Shown here: positions 33,885-44,939 of the stretch, in pieces
Position numbering within the stretch: position 1 is the stretch's first letter
How the letters are laid out: every line of letters starts with the position of its first letter
Translations under genes and position numbers: made by a program
Notes under the pieces: model-generated
The model's database searches: none
The model's input: only the letters and a program-made list of their open reading frames with translations
What the model was told of the DNA's origin: nothing
NCBI GenBank assembly: GCA_032718475.1
Contig: JAUCBJ010006937.1
Location: 183,788 to 247,787, forward strand
DNA length: 64,000 nt
Direction: 5' to 3'
Source of the DNA: Nemertoderma westbladi
Lineage: Eukaryota > Xenacoelomorpha > Nemertodermatida > Nemertodermatidae

Positions 33885-34705
33885 AACTAACACCAACTTA
33901 ATACAACAACCATATTTAGGGGGTCGGAGCCCCCCCCCCCCCCCTAATTGTTTTCAAATTTCAATAAAATGCTACGAAATTCGGTATGATGATAGATCGA
34001 CACCTTTTCTTACTGGTGGCCTGGCCGGATTTTTCAATTTCTCAGTTATTTCCATACAACAATCCCTTAAAAAATGTATATTTAGCAATGTTTAACCACC
34101 TCCGTAGACTTTATTTTACGTCTTTGAAATGTAATCTAGATATCACTCGAAGCGCATTCGTCTGTAGATTCCGAATCTGAAAACCGTTTTAAATTTAACC
34201 AAAAATTGGTAAAGATATTATCAAAATACTAATGTGTAAATTCAGAGACGTAAATCGCTATAATTCTGATGTATTGTTTTCTTTATTCTAGAATATTAAT
34301 TATTATTTAGCTGAGCGTTTAAAACTCTCCATCTTGTTTTTTCATTATCTATAATTAATATTCTAGAATTGAGTAAATAAAACATTAGAATTATAGCGAT
34401 TTACGTCACATAAATTTACACCTTAGTATTTTGATAATATCTCCGGAAGTTCTTGGTGAAATTTACAACGGGTTTCATATTCGGAATCTGCAGATGAAGG
34501 CGGTTCTAATGATATCTAGATTTCATTCCAAAGACGAAAAATAAAGCCAACGGAGGTGGCTAAATATTGCGAAATAGACAATTTTTAACGGCTTGTTGTA
34601 TCGAAATAGCTCATAAATTAAAAAATCCGGCCAGGCCACCAGTAAGAAAAGGCATCGATCTATCATAATACCAAATTTCGTAGCATTTTATTGTAATTCT
34701 GGCGA
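33885..34705. mobile_element. FB2 foldback element, copy 1 (right end lost)
   Basis: The left arm starts near ACTTAATACAACAACC, then TTAGGGGGTCGGAGC and a C run (33929-33946). The right half is the reverse complement of the left half (for example GGCCTGGCCGGATTTTT near 34019 against AAAAATCCGGCCAGGCC near 34621), with the centre around 34300. The right terminus is replaced at about 34700 by another sequence. A complete copy is at 51825-52697. Confidence 0.8.
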
Positions 34706-34710
34706 TATTA

Positions 34711-34745
34711 ATAACACGTTCGTGGGGCCTTCGCGCAGCACGAGG
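34711..34745. repeat. Short shared repeat, copy 1
   Basis: ACACGTTCGTGGGGCCTTCG followed by CGCAGCACGAG is identical to 50283-50313. It borders the broken end of FB2 copy 1. A C run follows at 34868-34886. Confidence 0.6.
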
Positions 34746-34972
34746 CCCAGTTATTAGATACAAATTAAAATTGAGCGACTGTACCACAAAATCAGGTTTT
34801 GAGAAATTTACCCACACCACCAATCAAACAAAGAAAGGGGGACAGTACGTGTTCACCCCTTTTAATCCCCCCCCCCCCCCCCCCCACCCCAACCTTCCCA
34901 ACCACCAATACATAACCGGGACATCTACCACCCACGGAAGGGTAGCACGAACTTATTTCCAATCGCACGTTA

Positions 34973-35275
34973 AATATGCAAAGCCAGGTGGTTTATAGGA
35001 ATATAATAAACGCAGTACTCGTTTTCATTATAAGCCTCTTTGCGTTCGTCCTGTTTTGTATTTAAATATATTTCTTAAACGCAGGCTGACGATATTTATA
35101 ATAATAATAACTAGGGATGCGATCAATATGTGAAGCCAGGTGGTTTATATAATTATTTAGTCAACGCAGTACTCGTCTTCATTATATGCCCCGTTGCGCT
35201 TGTCGCTTGTCCTGTTTTGTCATAAAATATTTTTCCTAAACGCAGACTGACGATCTTTATACAGTTATAACTATG
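34973..35275. repeat. Tandem duplication, about 150-bp period
   Basis: Two copies share AGCCAGGTGGTTTATA, ACGCAGTACTCGT, TCGTCCTGTTTTG (or TTGTCCTGTTTTG) and AAACGCAGRCTGACGAT. Confidence 0.85.
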
Positions 35276-35279
35276 CGAA

Positions 35280-36883
35280 GTTTCGAAACTGTGCGATACA
35301 TCTATGTGGAGATGTGTGATATGTGGAGATGTGTGATACAACTTCAACGCACCTTATGCCGATGTAGTAATATGGGTATTGAAATAATATTAAATCAATG
35401 TACACTCTTAAAGCTGCAGCGAAAAAATGTAGCTAATTTCCTAGGTTACATATAAAATAATAATATTATTTTTAAGAACATTAATTTTACTACTTTGCAA
35501 AAATTCAATTAAAAAATAACCAGACATATACATTGTGGAATAAACTATTTCAGAAGCCTACAACAGCCATGCCATGGATGGTATTTATGTTATTATATCT
35601 GTCATTTACCTGAGATAGCAATACAACACTTATAGTAGAGTCAATACAGGAAGGATGTTGGGATGCTGGAATGCTGTCTGGGCTGGAATAGCAATACTGG
35701 TTGCCTATTACAATTCCTCTCTGGTTAGTCTACAGCCACAACTCCAAGCCAGCTAGCTCCACACCAGCAGAGACTTGACCAATAATCATTCCCAGCAACT
35801 AGCTGCCTTACACACACATCCTTCCATCGTACCAGCATGTTAGCCAATAAATGAGCAGTATTTAATGAGAATCAATTTTTTATGCCGTTTTAATTACTTT
35901 AGATCAATTAAAGACACAATTATTAAAGCAAATCACTTGAACTAATTAAAAACTATAATAGAATGGCGTATGTGGATTACATCTGTATAATTTTTAAGTA
36001 TAATTATGTAAATCTTATACTGTAAAACAATTAATTTCCTTTAAAAGGCAGGTTGAAAATGGTGTTTTTACCGTAATCAACTTAATTAACTAATTAACTG
36101 CTATTATCTTAGCTTCTCGAAGGCCACACGGAAATTCTACTTGGAAAATTTCTAAACTTTTGCCAAACAACATGTGTACCAAGTTTGGATAGATTTCATC
36201 AAAGATTGGCCGAGTTATTAACGTTTAAAATTGAACACGACAGAACGACAGGTTGATTAATGGTACCACTACGCTAAGGCTCACTCACTTCGTCGCTCGC
36301 CCCACATAACATAATAGTTCATGACAATGCAAATTGCTTCAGTATTCTAAAAACAGTCTAAAAATTCAGAGTTTTGATTTACTGATACCAGAATACCAAA
36401 AAATACAGAATTTTCAACGGCTGTCTGAACGAAGGAAATTCTGATATTTATTAAAAGAAGTATAAAGTACAGACTGACAGATGTACCGTACAGAAGTACC
36501 GGTGCCGGTAGGACATGAAGTCGAGTGCAGGAGTGTGAAGTACTGAAGTATAACCTCAATCCTGCATTCAACAATACTGCAATCTGGCAATATACTGATA
36601 TACCCTCCACCCTCAGCACTGATACATCCAGTACATGTGCAGATGTGATATACTACGGCTACGATACACTACAGGACTACCGGTACCTATAGCTGTATAC
36701 TGGTATAGATTTTAAAAGATTAATACTGTATTCAGGTAATATATTAAATCTTCAGACTGTCAGACAGTGAGCGTGGGAACGTGCAAGTACCTACCGCATA
36801 CCGGTACCGGTACCGGTCTGCCGGTACCGAAACTCAGCAATCAGGCAATCTGCCAGTCCGTCCACGGCTCAACCTTACTAAAA
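35280..36883. other. Upstream region of the LRP11-like gene
   Basis: No gene recognised. The last 300 bases are rich in ACCGGTACCGGT-type words and may hold the promoter and 5' untranslated region. The frame is open upstream of the chosen ATG back to about 36767, but without an ATG there. Confidence 0.4.
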
Positions 36884-37789
36884 ATGATAAGATTACGCGG
36901 AGCTAGTAACCTGCGAAGTTGGTTGTATTATGCAATCATAGTAACATCATGCACAACCTTATGGGCCCAAACCAATGACAATCACACACAGTACGGCTTC
37001 ATTAGGAATGCCGACACTATAATCAGAACCAGGGATTCTATCAGCCGCGGCGCCGAGTTCCTGGAGGCGGCCTTCTCGCAGACCGAAGAAGGTTGCGCAG
37101 TCTCGTGTCTAGGCAACGACAGATGCGACACCGCAGTCATGGAGTTGGTTAATGAACGTACCTGTTACCTGTTCCGATGTGAGTCACACTGTCTCTTTAC
37201 ATCACACAGAGGCTATGTAATGATGGTTCTGGATCTATCAGTTTTCCCGGCGGTATCAGAAGAAACATCTACCGCCGATGGAGAAGCCATCGATGTAACG
37301 GCAACTAAAGTAGGCATACCGGTAGCTACAACGACTACCACTACTACAACAACAACACAAGGAGCAGAAGATGAAGATCATTTACTTAGACCTCATCATT
37401 TACTACAACCTCCAGAGCCTACGAATTGGGAAGCTACTCACCATGGCAACAGCAGAAAACAGAAAGAAGATGCGGTTGAGACCGCTGTAGAGAGGACCCA
37501 AGCACCGGTTACCGAGAAACCGATGGTGGGAGTTACTACGGATGAAGAAGATCCATCGAACGGGACACTGCCGGATCTCGTAGAGTCGGCCATGTTCCCG
37601 GCCTCGATGTGGCAACGGGAATGGACGCTGGCCGCCGCATTGCCACTCACGGCGGGGCTTCTCATAACAATCACGTTGTGTTGCATCATAGCCGTGAGGG
37701 TGAGGGCAGCTCGCACACGGGTCAAGTTGGGTAAGAAAAGTCCCTACAGTCACGACGCAGACTTCCTCATTAACGGTATGTACTTATAA
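36884..37789 (+). CDS. LRP11-like MANEC-domain type I membrane protein (301 aa, single exon)
   Basis: Residues 1-29 form a signal peptide (hydrophobic LYYAIIVTSCTTLWA). A MANEC/MANSC domain follows at about 40-118, starting ADTIIRTRDSISRGAEFL and holding six cysteines (71, 75, 81, 94, 99, 103) in the family order. A Thr-run and acidic, Pro-rich stalk lies at 120-245, and one membrane segment at about 248-271 (AALPLTAGLLITITLCCIIA). A short basic tail ends DADFLINGMYL. The domain start and the C-terminal LINGMYL match what I know of vertebrate LRP11. Unlike LRP11, there is no PKD and no LDL-receptor class A domain, so the protein is shorter. Sequons are at Asn33 and Asn226. The start is the first ATG in frame (AAAAATGA). 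The cytoplasmic end overlaps a GTATGT, but homology favours reading through to TAA 37787-37789. Function is likely cell-surface binding, partner unknown. Confidence 0.8.
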   Translation: MIRLRGASNLRSWLYYAIIVTSCTTLWAQTNDNHTQYGFIRNADTIIRTRDSISRGAEFLEAAFSQTEEGCAVSCLGNDRCDTAVMELVNERTCYLFRCESHCLFTSHRGYVMMVLDLSVFPAVSEETSTADGEAIDVTATKVGIPVATTTTTTTTTTQGAEDEDHLLRPHHLLQPPEPTNWEATHHGNSRKQKEDAVETAVERTQAPVTEKPMVGVTTDEEDPSNGTLPDLVESAMFPASMWQREWTLAAALPLTAGLLITITLCCIIAVRVRAARTRVKLGKKSPYSHDADFLINGMYL

Positions 37790-38640
37790 TTCTGTTAAGT
37801 TATGTATTTTGATTTGACTCTAGTTTAGTTTGACTTTATATTGGATATTATTGGAAAGTTGATGCTATTCTGGTGTGATTTTTATATTTAGTTTAAGTTA
37901 ATATTTAGTTATTTACTTTACCATCCTTTCTATCTCTTTTTACTTGTCTCTCTATCTTTCTATCAGTGATGCGATTCTGGGTGAATATATAGTAAAGAAG
38001 AAAAAACCAACAAAGACCTAATTACATTGTCTAATTAATTGTGAACTTATGAGGGGGATATAGACTTATATATATAGATACGGTACCTATATATATATAT
38101 TTTCTCTCTTCAATAAAAATATATTTTTAATGCTGAATAGAATATATTTTTTCAATGATATCCACTAATTTCAAATATTTGTTACCTGATATATTATATA
38201 TAATAATTATATTATTATATAATTATATATTATATATAATTATACAGCATTACGCAGCCTAACTAACCTTCTCAATCATTTGATACCATCAGAACATTAT
38301 ATATGGGTACGTGACTACTTATGTGTCTCTATAAATCGTATTGCATTGCTTTTGTGTTCATATATAATATGTATATATTTACTTTCAGTTTCAATTCAAG
38401 TTACTTAACAACATTAATGCGTAGCCTTTGTTAAATTATTTATTATTTTGTACATTAATTTTTGGCGGAATCTATTAATGCGTTTACAGTTTATCATACT
38501 GTATTAAATGCTTAAGCTAAAACTAAAGGACTTCAGGGTGGTACATGTGTACTGTAAGTAGTCAGGTAATATCTCAGTATGCATCCGCATGGGAATGATA
38601 ATCTCATTTCGGCTAATTAAAAATCTTAATAACATACCTC
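37790..38640. other. 3' flank of the LRP11-like gene with polyadenylation signal
   Basis: AATAAA at 38112-38117 lies about 320 bases after the stop and may end the transcript. The rest is AT-rich with TATATA runs (38045-38240). No gene was seen. Confidence 0.5.
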
Positions 38641-38648
38641 AGAAAAAC

Positions 38649-40090
38649 ATGGCACTAACATACATCAGTAACATGGCACTAACATACCTCAGTAACATTA
38701 TGGCACTAACACACCTCAGTAACATTATGGCACTAACATACCTCAGTAACATGGCACTAACACACCTTAGTAACATTATGGCACTAACATACCTCAGTAA
38801 CATGGCACTAACATACATCAGTAACATGGCACTAACATACATCAGTAACATGGCACTAACATACCTCAGTAACATTATGGCACTAACATACCTCAGTAAC
38901 ATGGCACTAACACACCTCAGTAACATTATGGCACTAACATACCTCAGTAACATTATGGCACTAATATACCTCAGTAACATGGCACTAACATACATCAGTA
39001 ACATGGCACTAACATACATCAGTAACATGGCACTAACACACCTCAGTAACATTATGGCACTAACATACCTCAGTAACATTATGGCACTAATATACCTCAG
39101 TAACATGGCACTAACATACATCAGTAACATGGCACTAACACACGTCAGTAACATTATGACACTAACATACCTCAGTAACATTATGGCACTAACATACCTC
39201 AGTAACATTATGGCACTAACATACCTCAGTAACATGGCACTAACATACATCAGTAACATGGCACTAACATACGTCAGTAACATTATGGCACTAACATACC
39301 TCAGTAACATTATGGCACTAACATACCTCAGTAACATGGCACTAACATACATCAGTAACATGGCACTAACATACATCAGTAACATTATGACACTAACATA
39401 CCTCAGTTACATGGCACTAACATACATCAGTAACATGGCACTCACATACCTCAGTAACATTATGGCACTAACACACCTCAGTAACATTATGGCACTAACA
39501 TACCTCAGTAACATGGCACTAACACACCTTAGTAACATTATGGCACTAACATACCTCAGTAACATGGCACTAACATACATCAGTAACATGGCACTAACAT
39601 ACATCAGTAACATGGCACTAACATACCTCAGTAACATTATGGCACTAACATACCTCAGTAACATTGCACTAACACACCTCAGTAACATTATGGCACTAAC
39701 ATACCTCAGTAACATTATGGCACTAATATACCTCAGTAACATGGCACTAACATACATCAGTAACATGGCACTAACATACATCAGTAACATGGCACTAACA
39801 CACCTCAGTAACATTATGGCACTAACATACCTCAGTAACATTATGGCACTAATATACCTCAGTAACATGGCACTAACATACATCAGTAACATGGCACTAA
39901 CATACAACAGTAACACGGCACTAACATACATCAGTAACATGGCACTAACATACCTCAGTAACATTATGGCACTAATATACCTCAGTAACATGGCACTTAC
40001 ATACTTCAGTAACATTACGGCAGCGGCACTAACATACCTCAGTAACATTATGGCACTGACATACCTCAGTAACATTATGGCACTAACATA
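38649..40090. repeat. 24/27-bp minisatellite with 762-bp higher-order repeat
   Basis: Roughly 57 units of ATGGCACTAACATACCTCAG-TAAC (24 bp), or the same with an extra ATT (27 bp). Variants (ATACATC, ACACCTC, AATATAC) alternate in a fixed order. The order of about 30 units is repeated: the rare variant CACCTTAG occurs at about 38763 and 39525, 762 bp apart, with the same neighbours. Because 24, 27 and 762 are multiples of three, frames stay open on both strands (529 codons on plus, 248 and 229 on minus). The plus frame reads repeats of MALTYLSN(I). I regard these as by-products. The array ends at the F1 insertion and resumes for one or two decayed units at 40957-41000. Confidence 0.95.
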
Positions 40091-40954
40091 CACCATGTCC
40101 TGGAATATAGTGTCGTTATTCAGGTACCTGCCCCCCCCCCCCCCAAATTTTTCTACAAATCTTAATGAGATTGCATGAAATATGAAACAGATAATTTCAC
40201 CTGCCTCCTCCTTGCTGGGTGAGCCAGAATTTTTATTTTCGCTTTCATTCTTTAGCTACAAGCGTTTGAAAAAAGGTGTCTCCGATGAAATTGCACAAGT
40301 CACACCACAGTTATTATTCAAAGGTTTAGTGATTTGTTGGTACTAGTGGAAATCTGACCGCGCAAGGATTCAAAATATGTGAATTTGGTTGGGAAATAGC
40401 TGAGATATGGGCATTCGAATTTTGCATGTATTTGCTTGCGCTGCAGGCCATTTATTCTATTAAATAAATACACAATGTTCGAGAACATTTTGATTATGTA
40501 TGAATATCCATACATAGTATACTAGTAATGTATGTGTAATGTAATGTATACTAGTATTATCATGTAGGCATTGCATTGTTGCCAAGCTACTTAATGAGAT
40601 AAACAAAATGTTCTAGAACATTATATTAAATAGAATAAATTGCCTGCAGCGGAAGCAAATTCATGCAAAATTGGAATGCCCATAGTTATATCCCAACCAA
40701 ATTCAAATAATTTCACATATTTGGAATCCTTGCACGGCCAGCTTTCCACTAGTAGCAACAAATCACTAAAACTTTGAAGTGTAACTGGTGCAATATCGAC
40801 GGAGGCACTTTTTTCAAACGCTTGTAGCTAAAGAATAAAGCGAAAATAAAAATTCAGGCTCACCCAGCAAGGAGGAGGGAGGTGAAACTATCTGTTTCAA
40901 ATTTCATGCAATCTCATGTCACTGAATAACGACACAATATCCCGGGACATGATG
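40091..40954. mobile_element. F1 foldback element inserted in the minisatellite, TA target duplication
   Basis: Ends are CACCATGTCC (left) and GGACATGATG (right). TA lies on each side (40089-40090, 40955-40956), and joining the flanks restores the minisatellite word AACATACCTC. Two arms of about 390 bp are reverse complements around a centre near 40525 (for example GGTTGGGAAATAGCTGAGAT near 40389). A C run lies near the left end (40131-40144). No ORF for a transposase. A TA duplication suggests mobilisation by a Tc1/mariner-type enzyme. Confidence 0.85.
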
Positions 40955-41000
40955 TACCTCTGCAACATGTCATTAACATACCTCAGTTACAATTACTTCA

Positions 41001-42716
41001 ATTATGTAGTTAAATTTAGTCATAACATATCACTTTATTTTGGTTATTTATAATATAAATAAGTCAGTCACGGCACATCACGGCACATGTATATATTTCA
41101 ATCTGCATAATATAATAACTCTTATATAACATAAATATCAGTTGACAATATATATACTTTATATATCAACTAATTATATTACATATAACTAACTATACTT
41201 TAGAGGATTATCGTTATATAGTCAGTTACTAACTACAAATCTTGTTTTGTTTCGGTACTTAATTTCGCATTCGTGTGCATTTTAATTATAATTAAGATAA
41301 TTAAGGCGATCAAATCATGTTTTCTATCCAAGACGGGACAATAATACAATACTCAGTTACAGTCAAACGGGGAGTTAAATATAACTATATATTTAATTAA
41401 CTATTAACAATGAATGCCTGGTGTTTGTCTAAGAAACTGCGGCAGTGACAGAACTTTCCTAAGATTCGTTTATTGTTTTGGTTCCTCATGCCTTGCCCAG
41501 TTTTAGTTAATCTCACCGCCCACAATTCGCCCACATTTGAAGAGCCTCTCCAATAAATATCGACATTTATTACTTGTGTACTTTAATCAGTCTTTTCCAC
41601 ACTTTTCCATGTAAACAAACATGGGAGTTTATCGTTTATGTTACAACAGTTTACCGGTAAGATTGTGGTATATTGCTTTGTCATCTTTAAAGCAGTTCAT
41701 CAGTCAGAGAAGTCAGCAGGCGGCAGATCAATACGAAAAATACAAGTAGCGCATATTTGATAATCATAAATCATTACCAAATCAACCTGATTTTATGGTC
41801 TTGTGTTTTCTGTGTAGCTGAATTCGTATATGACACTCAAAAATTGCGTTTCTGAACGATTACGGTATTTTTAATGATGTCCCATAGTGGCACGAAAAAT
41901 AAAGTAGCACAAATTAACAATAAATTTGATGGCTACACTTCGGAATTATCCAACCGAATTAAATTTTTGGCAGTTTGAAATTGTACTTGTACTATTCGTC
42001 CTGGAGCACCAAAATGACACCAAAAATGTTGGTTGAAAAAATACATCCTGATCAGCGACTTTCAATGTTTGATTTTTCAACCAAGATCTAAAAAATTTCT
42101 AAAATGACCCCCCCCCCCCCCCCCCCCAGCCAATTACGCAGTAGAAACAGCCCGGGACAGATTTGGTTAAACTTAATTGTATTAACTGATTGTAAATCAA
42201 AATGTACAGTCCTAACATCCAGTATAGATATACGGTTTTGTTAAAATATAATAAAATATACCAGAAAGCAGAGGGGTTGTTTTTGGAAAATAAAAAAAAG
42301 AATTAGCTGTTTTAGATGCAAAAAATATACAAATTTTGGGCCCAGATGTATTGACCAATTACCTACTATGTGTACTGCTACTACTGTATCAGTACACTGA
42401 CCAATTACCTGCTATGTCTACTGTTGGACGTTGATGTACTATTACGTAACATACTTCTCTTTATTTTCACATTTTATTGCCACATAGGATTCTGCACATT
42501 CGTTTATCCTATATTAAATATTAATATGGACACTTCCCGAATTAATCCCGTAAATATTTTAAAATTAATAACCTGAAAAAACCAGAATGGTTTTTTGGCC
42601 ATTTATTCAAAATGAAAAACGTAGAGAAACACGGTTTTGGAATATAAGTGCCGCACTGTGCTAAACCCTGAATGACTTAAGACTTCCTACCTGGAGGTCA
42701 TCAGTTCGATCTCACT
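41001..42716. other. AT-rich stretch, nothing recognised
   Basis: Contains a C run at 42107-42127 of the kind seen inside foldback elements, but I could not find arms around it. No gene or tandem repeat seen. Confidence 0.4.
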
Positions 42717-43786
42717 AGAAGAACTGCTGTGGCTGCAAGTGAAGGCTGCTGCAAAGAGCATTAAGACCAATCGTGCCAGTGGAGTAGATGGTGTTCCCCC
42801 TGCGTGTTTAAAGCTCATCTATCCCACCATAGTAGACATGTACAGAACAACAAGAGTCCCACAATAAATGAAAACAAATAAGTTGGTGCCAGTTCCCAAG
42901 AAGGGCAACCTAACACTAACACTATGGATATTTTCGGGGAATCTCATTGATCTCGATTGCTGCAAAGCTTTACAATAAAATTCTATTAAATCGCATCAGG
43001 GATCCCATTGAGAGACTGCTCCGTGGAAATCAGAATGGGTTCCGTAAAGGTCGTGGGACCATGGAGCCCATTTTGGCACTTAGAAGGATAATTTAAGAGT
43101 TATCAAAAAAGAAAGACAGGCATCTGGCTGTTATCTTTGTTGACTTCTTCAAGGCCTTTGATTCAGTCTCTCGCTCATGTTCAGCATACTTTCATTGTAT
43201 GGGATTCCTGATGAAATTATTGCAGCAATCAGATCAGTATACGATGGTTCGACAACATTTGTGTCTACTGTTGATAGTGACACATAACCATTTGAAGTGT
43301 TATGGGGCGTCGTCCACGGAGACACACTTGCACCATTCTTGTTCATAATTGTGGTTGACTATGTTCTACGTATGTCCTTAGATCATCACAATGATGATGG
43401 AGTGATGGTAACTCCACTACTGACTACTCTCAGAATCACTAGAGGGAGCCCAACGGCTCCTCAGCTCATTAGAACAGGCTACTTCTAGTGTTGGTCTTTT
43501 TATTAACTCCAAAAAGACCATAATTTTGACAGTTAACTTTGAAAGTTCTCAGCAAGTCTCTGACCGGATGAACATAAGCTCAAAGGATGGTATGCTTGAG
43601 CATGTGGACGACTTCTGTTACCTGGGATCATGGATCCGGAAGTCAGGTGAGGACCTTCGAATACGTAAGGGAAAGGTATGGGCAGCCTTGAATAGGCTTT
43701 CCAGGATTTGGAAGTCACCGAGAATTAATCGGAAACTTAAGGTCCGATTATTTAGAGCAGCAGCAGTAGTTCCAGTACTCCTCTAT
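42717..43786 (+). pseudogene. LINE-B copy 2, 5' part
   Basis: Reads the RT start (RASGVDGVPPACLKLI, PVPKKG), then the same blocks as copy 1 with stops and shifts, including FKAFDSV, VLWGVVHGDTLAPFLF and VDDFCYLGSWIRKSGED. Relative to copy 1 a short segment around the catalytic FADD is missing near 43420. It is cut at 43786 by the Penelope-like element and resumes at 48084. Confidence 0.85.
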
Positions 43787-43850
43787 AAGTTTTTGAAAGG
43801 ACGTAGGGCTTAAGGGGTCTTAACACCACGAGTTAAAATAAATAGAGTTT

Positions 43851-43888
43851 GCCGACAGCCGTTTCACCCTCACGGGCTTCTTCAGGGC
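43851..43888 (-). ncRNA. Hammerhead ribozyme-like motif (type I) of the Penelope-like element
   Basis: On the minus strand, in order: GCC (stem I, 43888-43886), CTGAAGA (core, 43885-43879), one A, GCCC-GTGA-GGGT (stem II), GAAAC (core, 43865-43861), GGCT loop, GTC (stem III of two pairs, and cleavage base C at 43854), GGC (stem I return, 43853-43851). This is the minimal type I fold with a very short stem III known from Penelope-like elements. The A before stem II is a deviation whose effect I cannot judge. Confidence 0.65.
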
Positions 43889-44539
43889 TAATATATAAAA
43901 TGTTAAAGCAATACAATTATTTTAAAAAAAGATACATACAAATTTAGAACCTACGGAATTGAGGATGGCACTTAATAGTAAAGTATTAATACAGAAATCG
44001 AACGAAGTAAGTAGTGACAGGCAGGTCTGAAATTTAAAATTAAATACTAATTTAAAATCTTGAAAAGCAATTAAAACTTTCAAACGGGTGGTGAATGCAG
44101 TAGGTAGACTGTCGGAATATTAAGAGACGGTAAGATAACGTAATGCAAATGCACGTATAGGATAGGTACTACTGAAGTGCTGTAATTAGGCCTCATAGTA
44201 ATTAATGCGCAACTACATATAACAGCAGCACTATGACCGCGGTACAACTGTAGTACGTCCGCAGTACAGCAGTAATATGACTGCCGGTACGCCTGTGGTA
44301 CCCAATGAATGACAAAAATACAAATACACATACTGTAGGACAGGTACTGTAAGTAGGCCGTACAATAAGGTTAGTGGGGCACCAATACAGTACATTCTGT
44401 ATAACGTCATAAGGCAGACACAAAATGGTTCGTACTGAATCGTGCAATAAACATAAACTGGTGGTTTAATATGCACATACAGTACTTTCAATGTACTAAT
44501 GTACTGTATGACAAAAATGTAGCGAGGTAGTTGAATTTG

Positions 44540-44870
44540 GACCAAAGAAAATAAGTGACTGTAAAATTAAAGCAATGTAACGGGGAGTTCAATATGCACG
44601 GGGTGGTTCCAAAAAAACAATGTAACGGGGTGGTTCAATGTGCACCTAAAATAAGTAGGTGACTGTAAAATAAAAACAATTTAACGGGGTAGTTCAAAAA
44701 TAAGTAGGTGACTGTAAAATAAAAACAATTTAACGGGGTAGTTCAAAAATAAGTAGGTGACTGTAAAATAAAAACAATTTCACGGGGTAGTTCAATATGC
44801 AACTAAAATAAGTAAGTGACTGTAAAATAAAAACAATTTAACGGGGTAGTTCAATATGCAACTAATAAAA
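44540..44870. repeat. Tandem repeat in the 3' region of the Penelope-like element
   Basis: About six units of 50-70 bp built on AAGTAGGTGACTGTAAAATA followed by AAAACAATTTAACGGGGTAG, some with an extra TTCAATATGCA. Lies downstream of the coding stop on the minus strand. Confidence 0.85.
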
Positions 44871-44939
44871 CTTGGATATATGTATTTTGAATTAAATAAG
44901 TGAAATAAATTTGAAAGATGTGAACGAAGGGTCGTGGAA

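Noticed and set aside
36767-36883. N-terminal extension of the LRP11-like ORF
   Set aside because: The upstream frame has no ATG and runs through ACCGGT low-complexity sequence; the signal peptide follows the ATG at 36884.
37403-37753. Minus ORFs opposite the LRP11-like gene
   Set aside because: Shadows of a well-supported plus-strand coding sequence.
37778-37789. GTATGT splice donor at the end of the LRP11-like gene
   Set aside because: Reading through gives LINGMYL and a stop, matching the family C-terminus; the donor form is probably coincidental, though RNA data could overturn this.
38639-40096. Minus-strand ORFs of 248 and 229 codons
   Set aside because: Produced by the 24/27-bp minisatellite, whose units never break frame on either strand.
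42690-42716. tRNA-like B box (CAGTTCGATCTC)
   Set aside because: Poor match and no A box at a suitable distance; it lies just before the LINE-B start.
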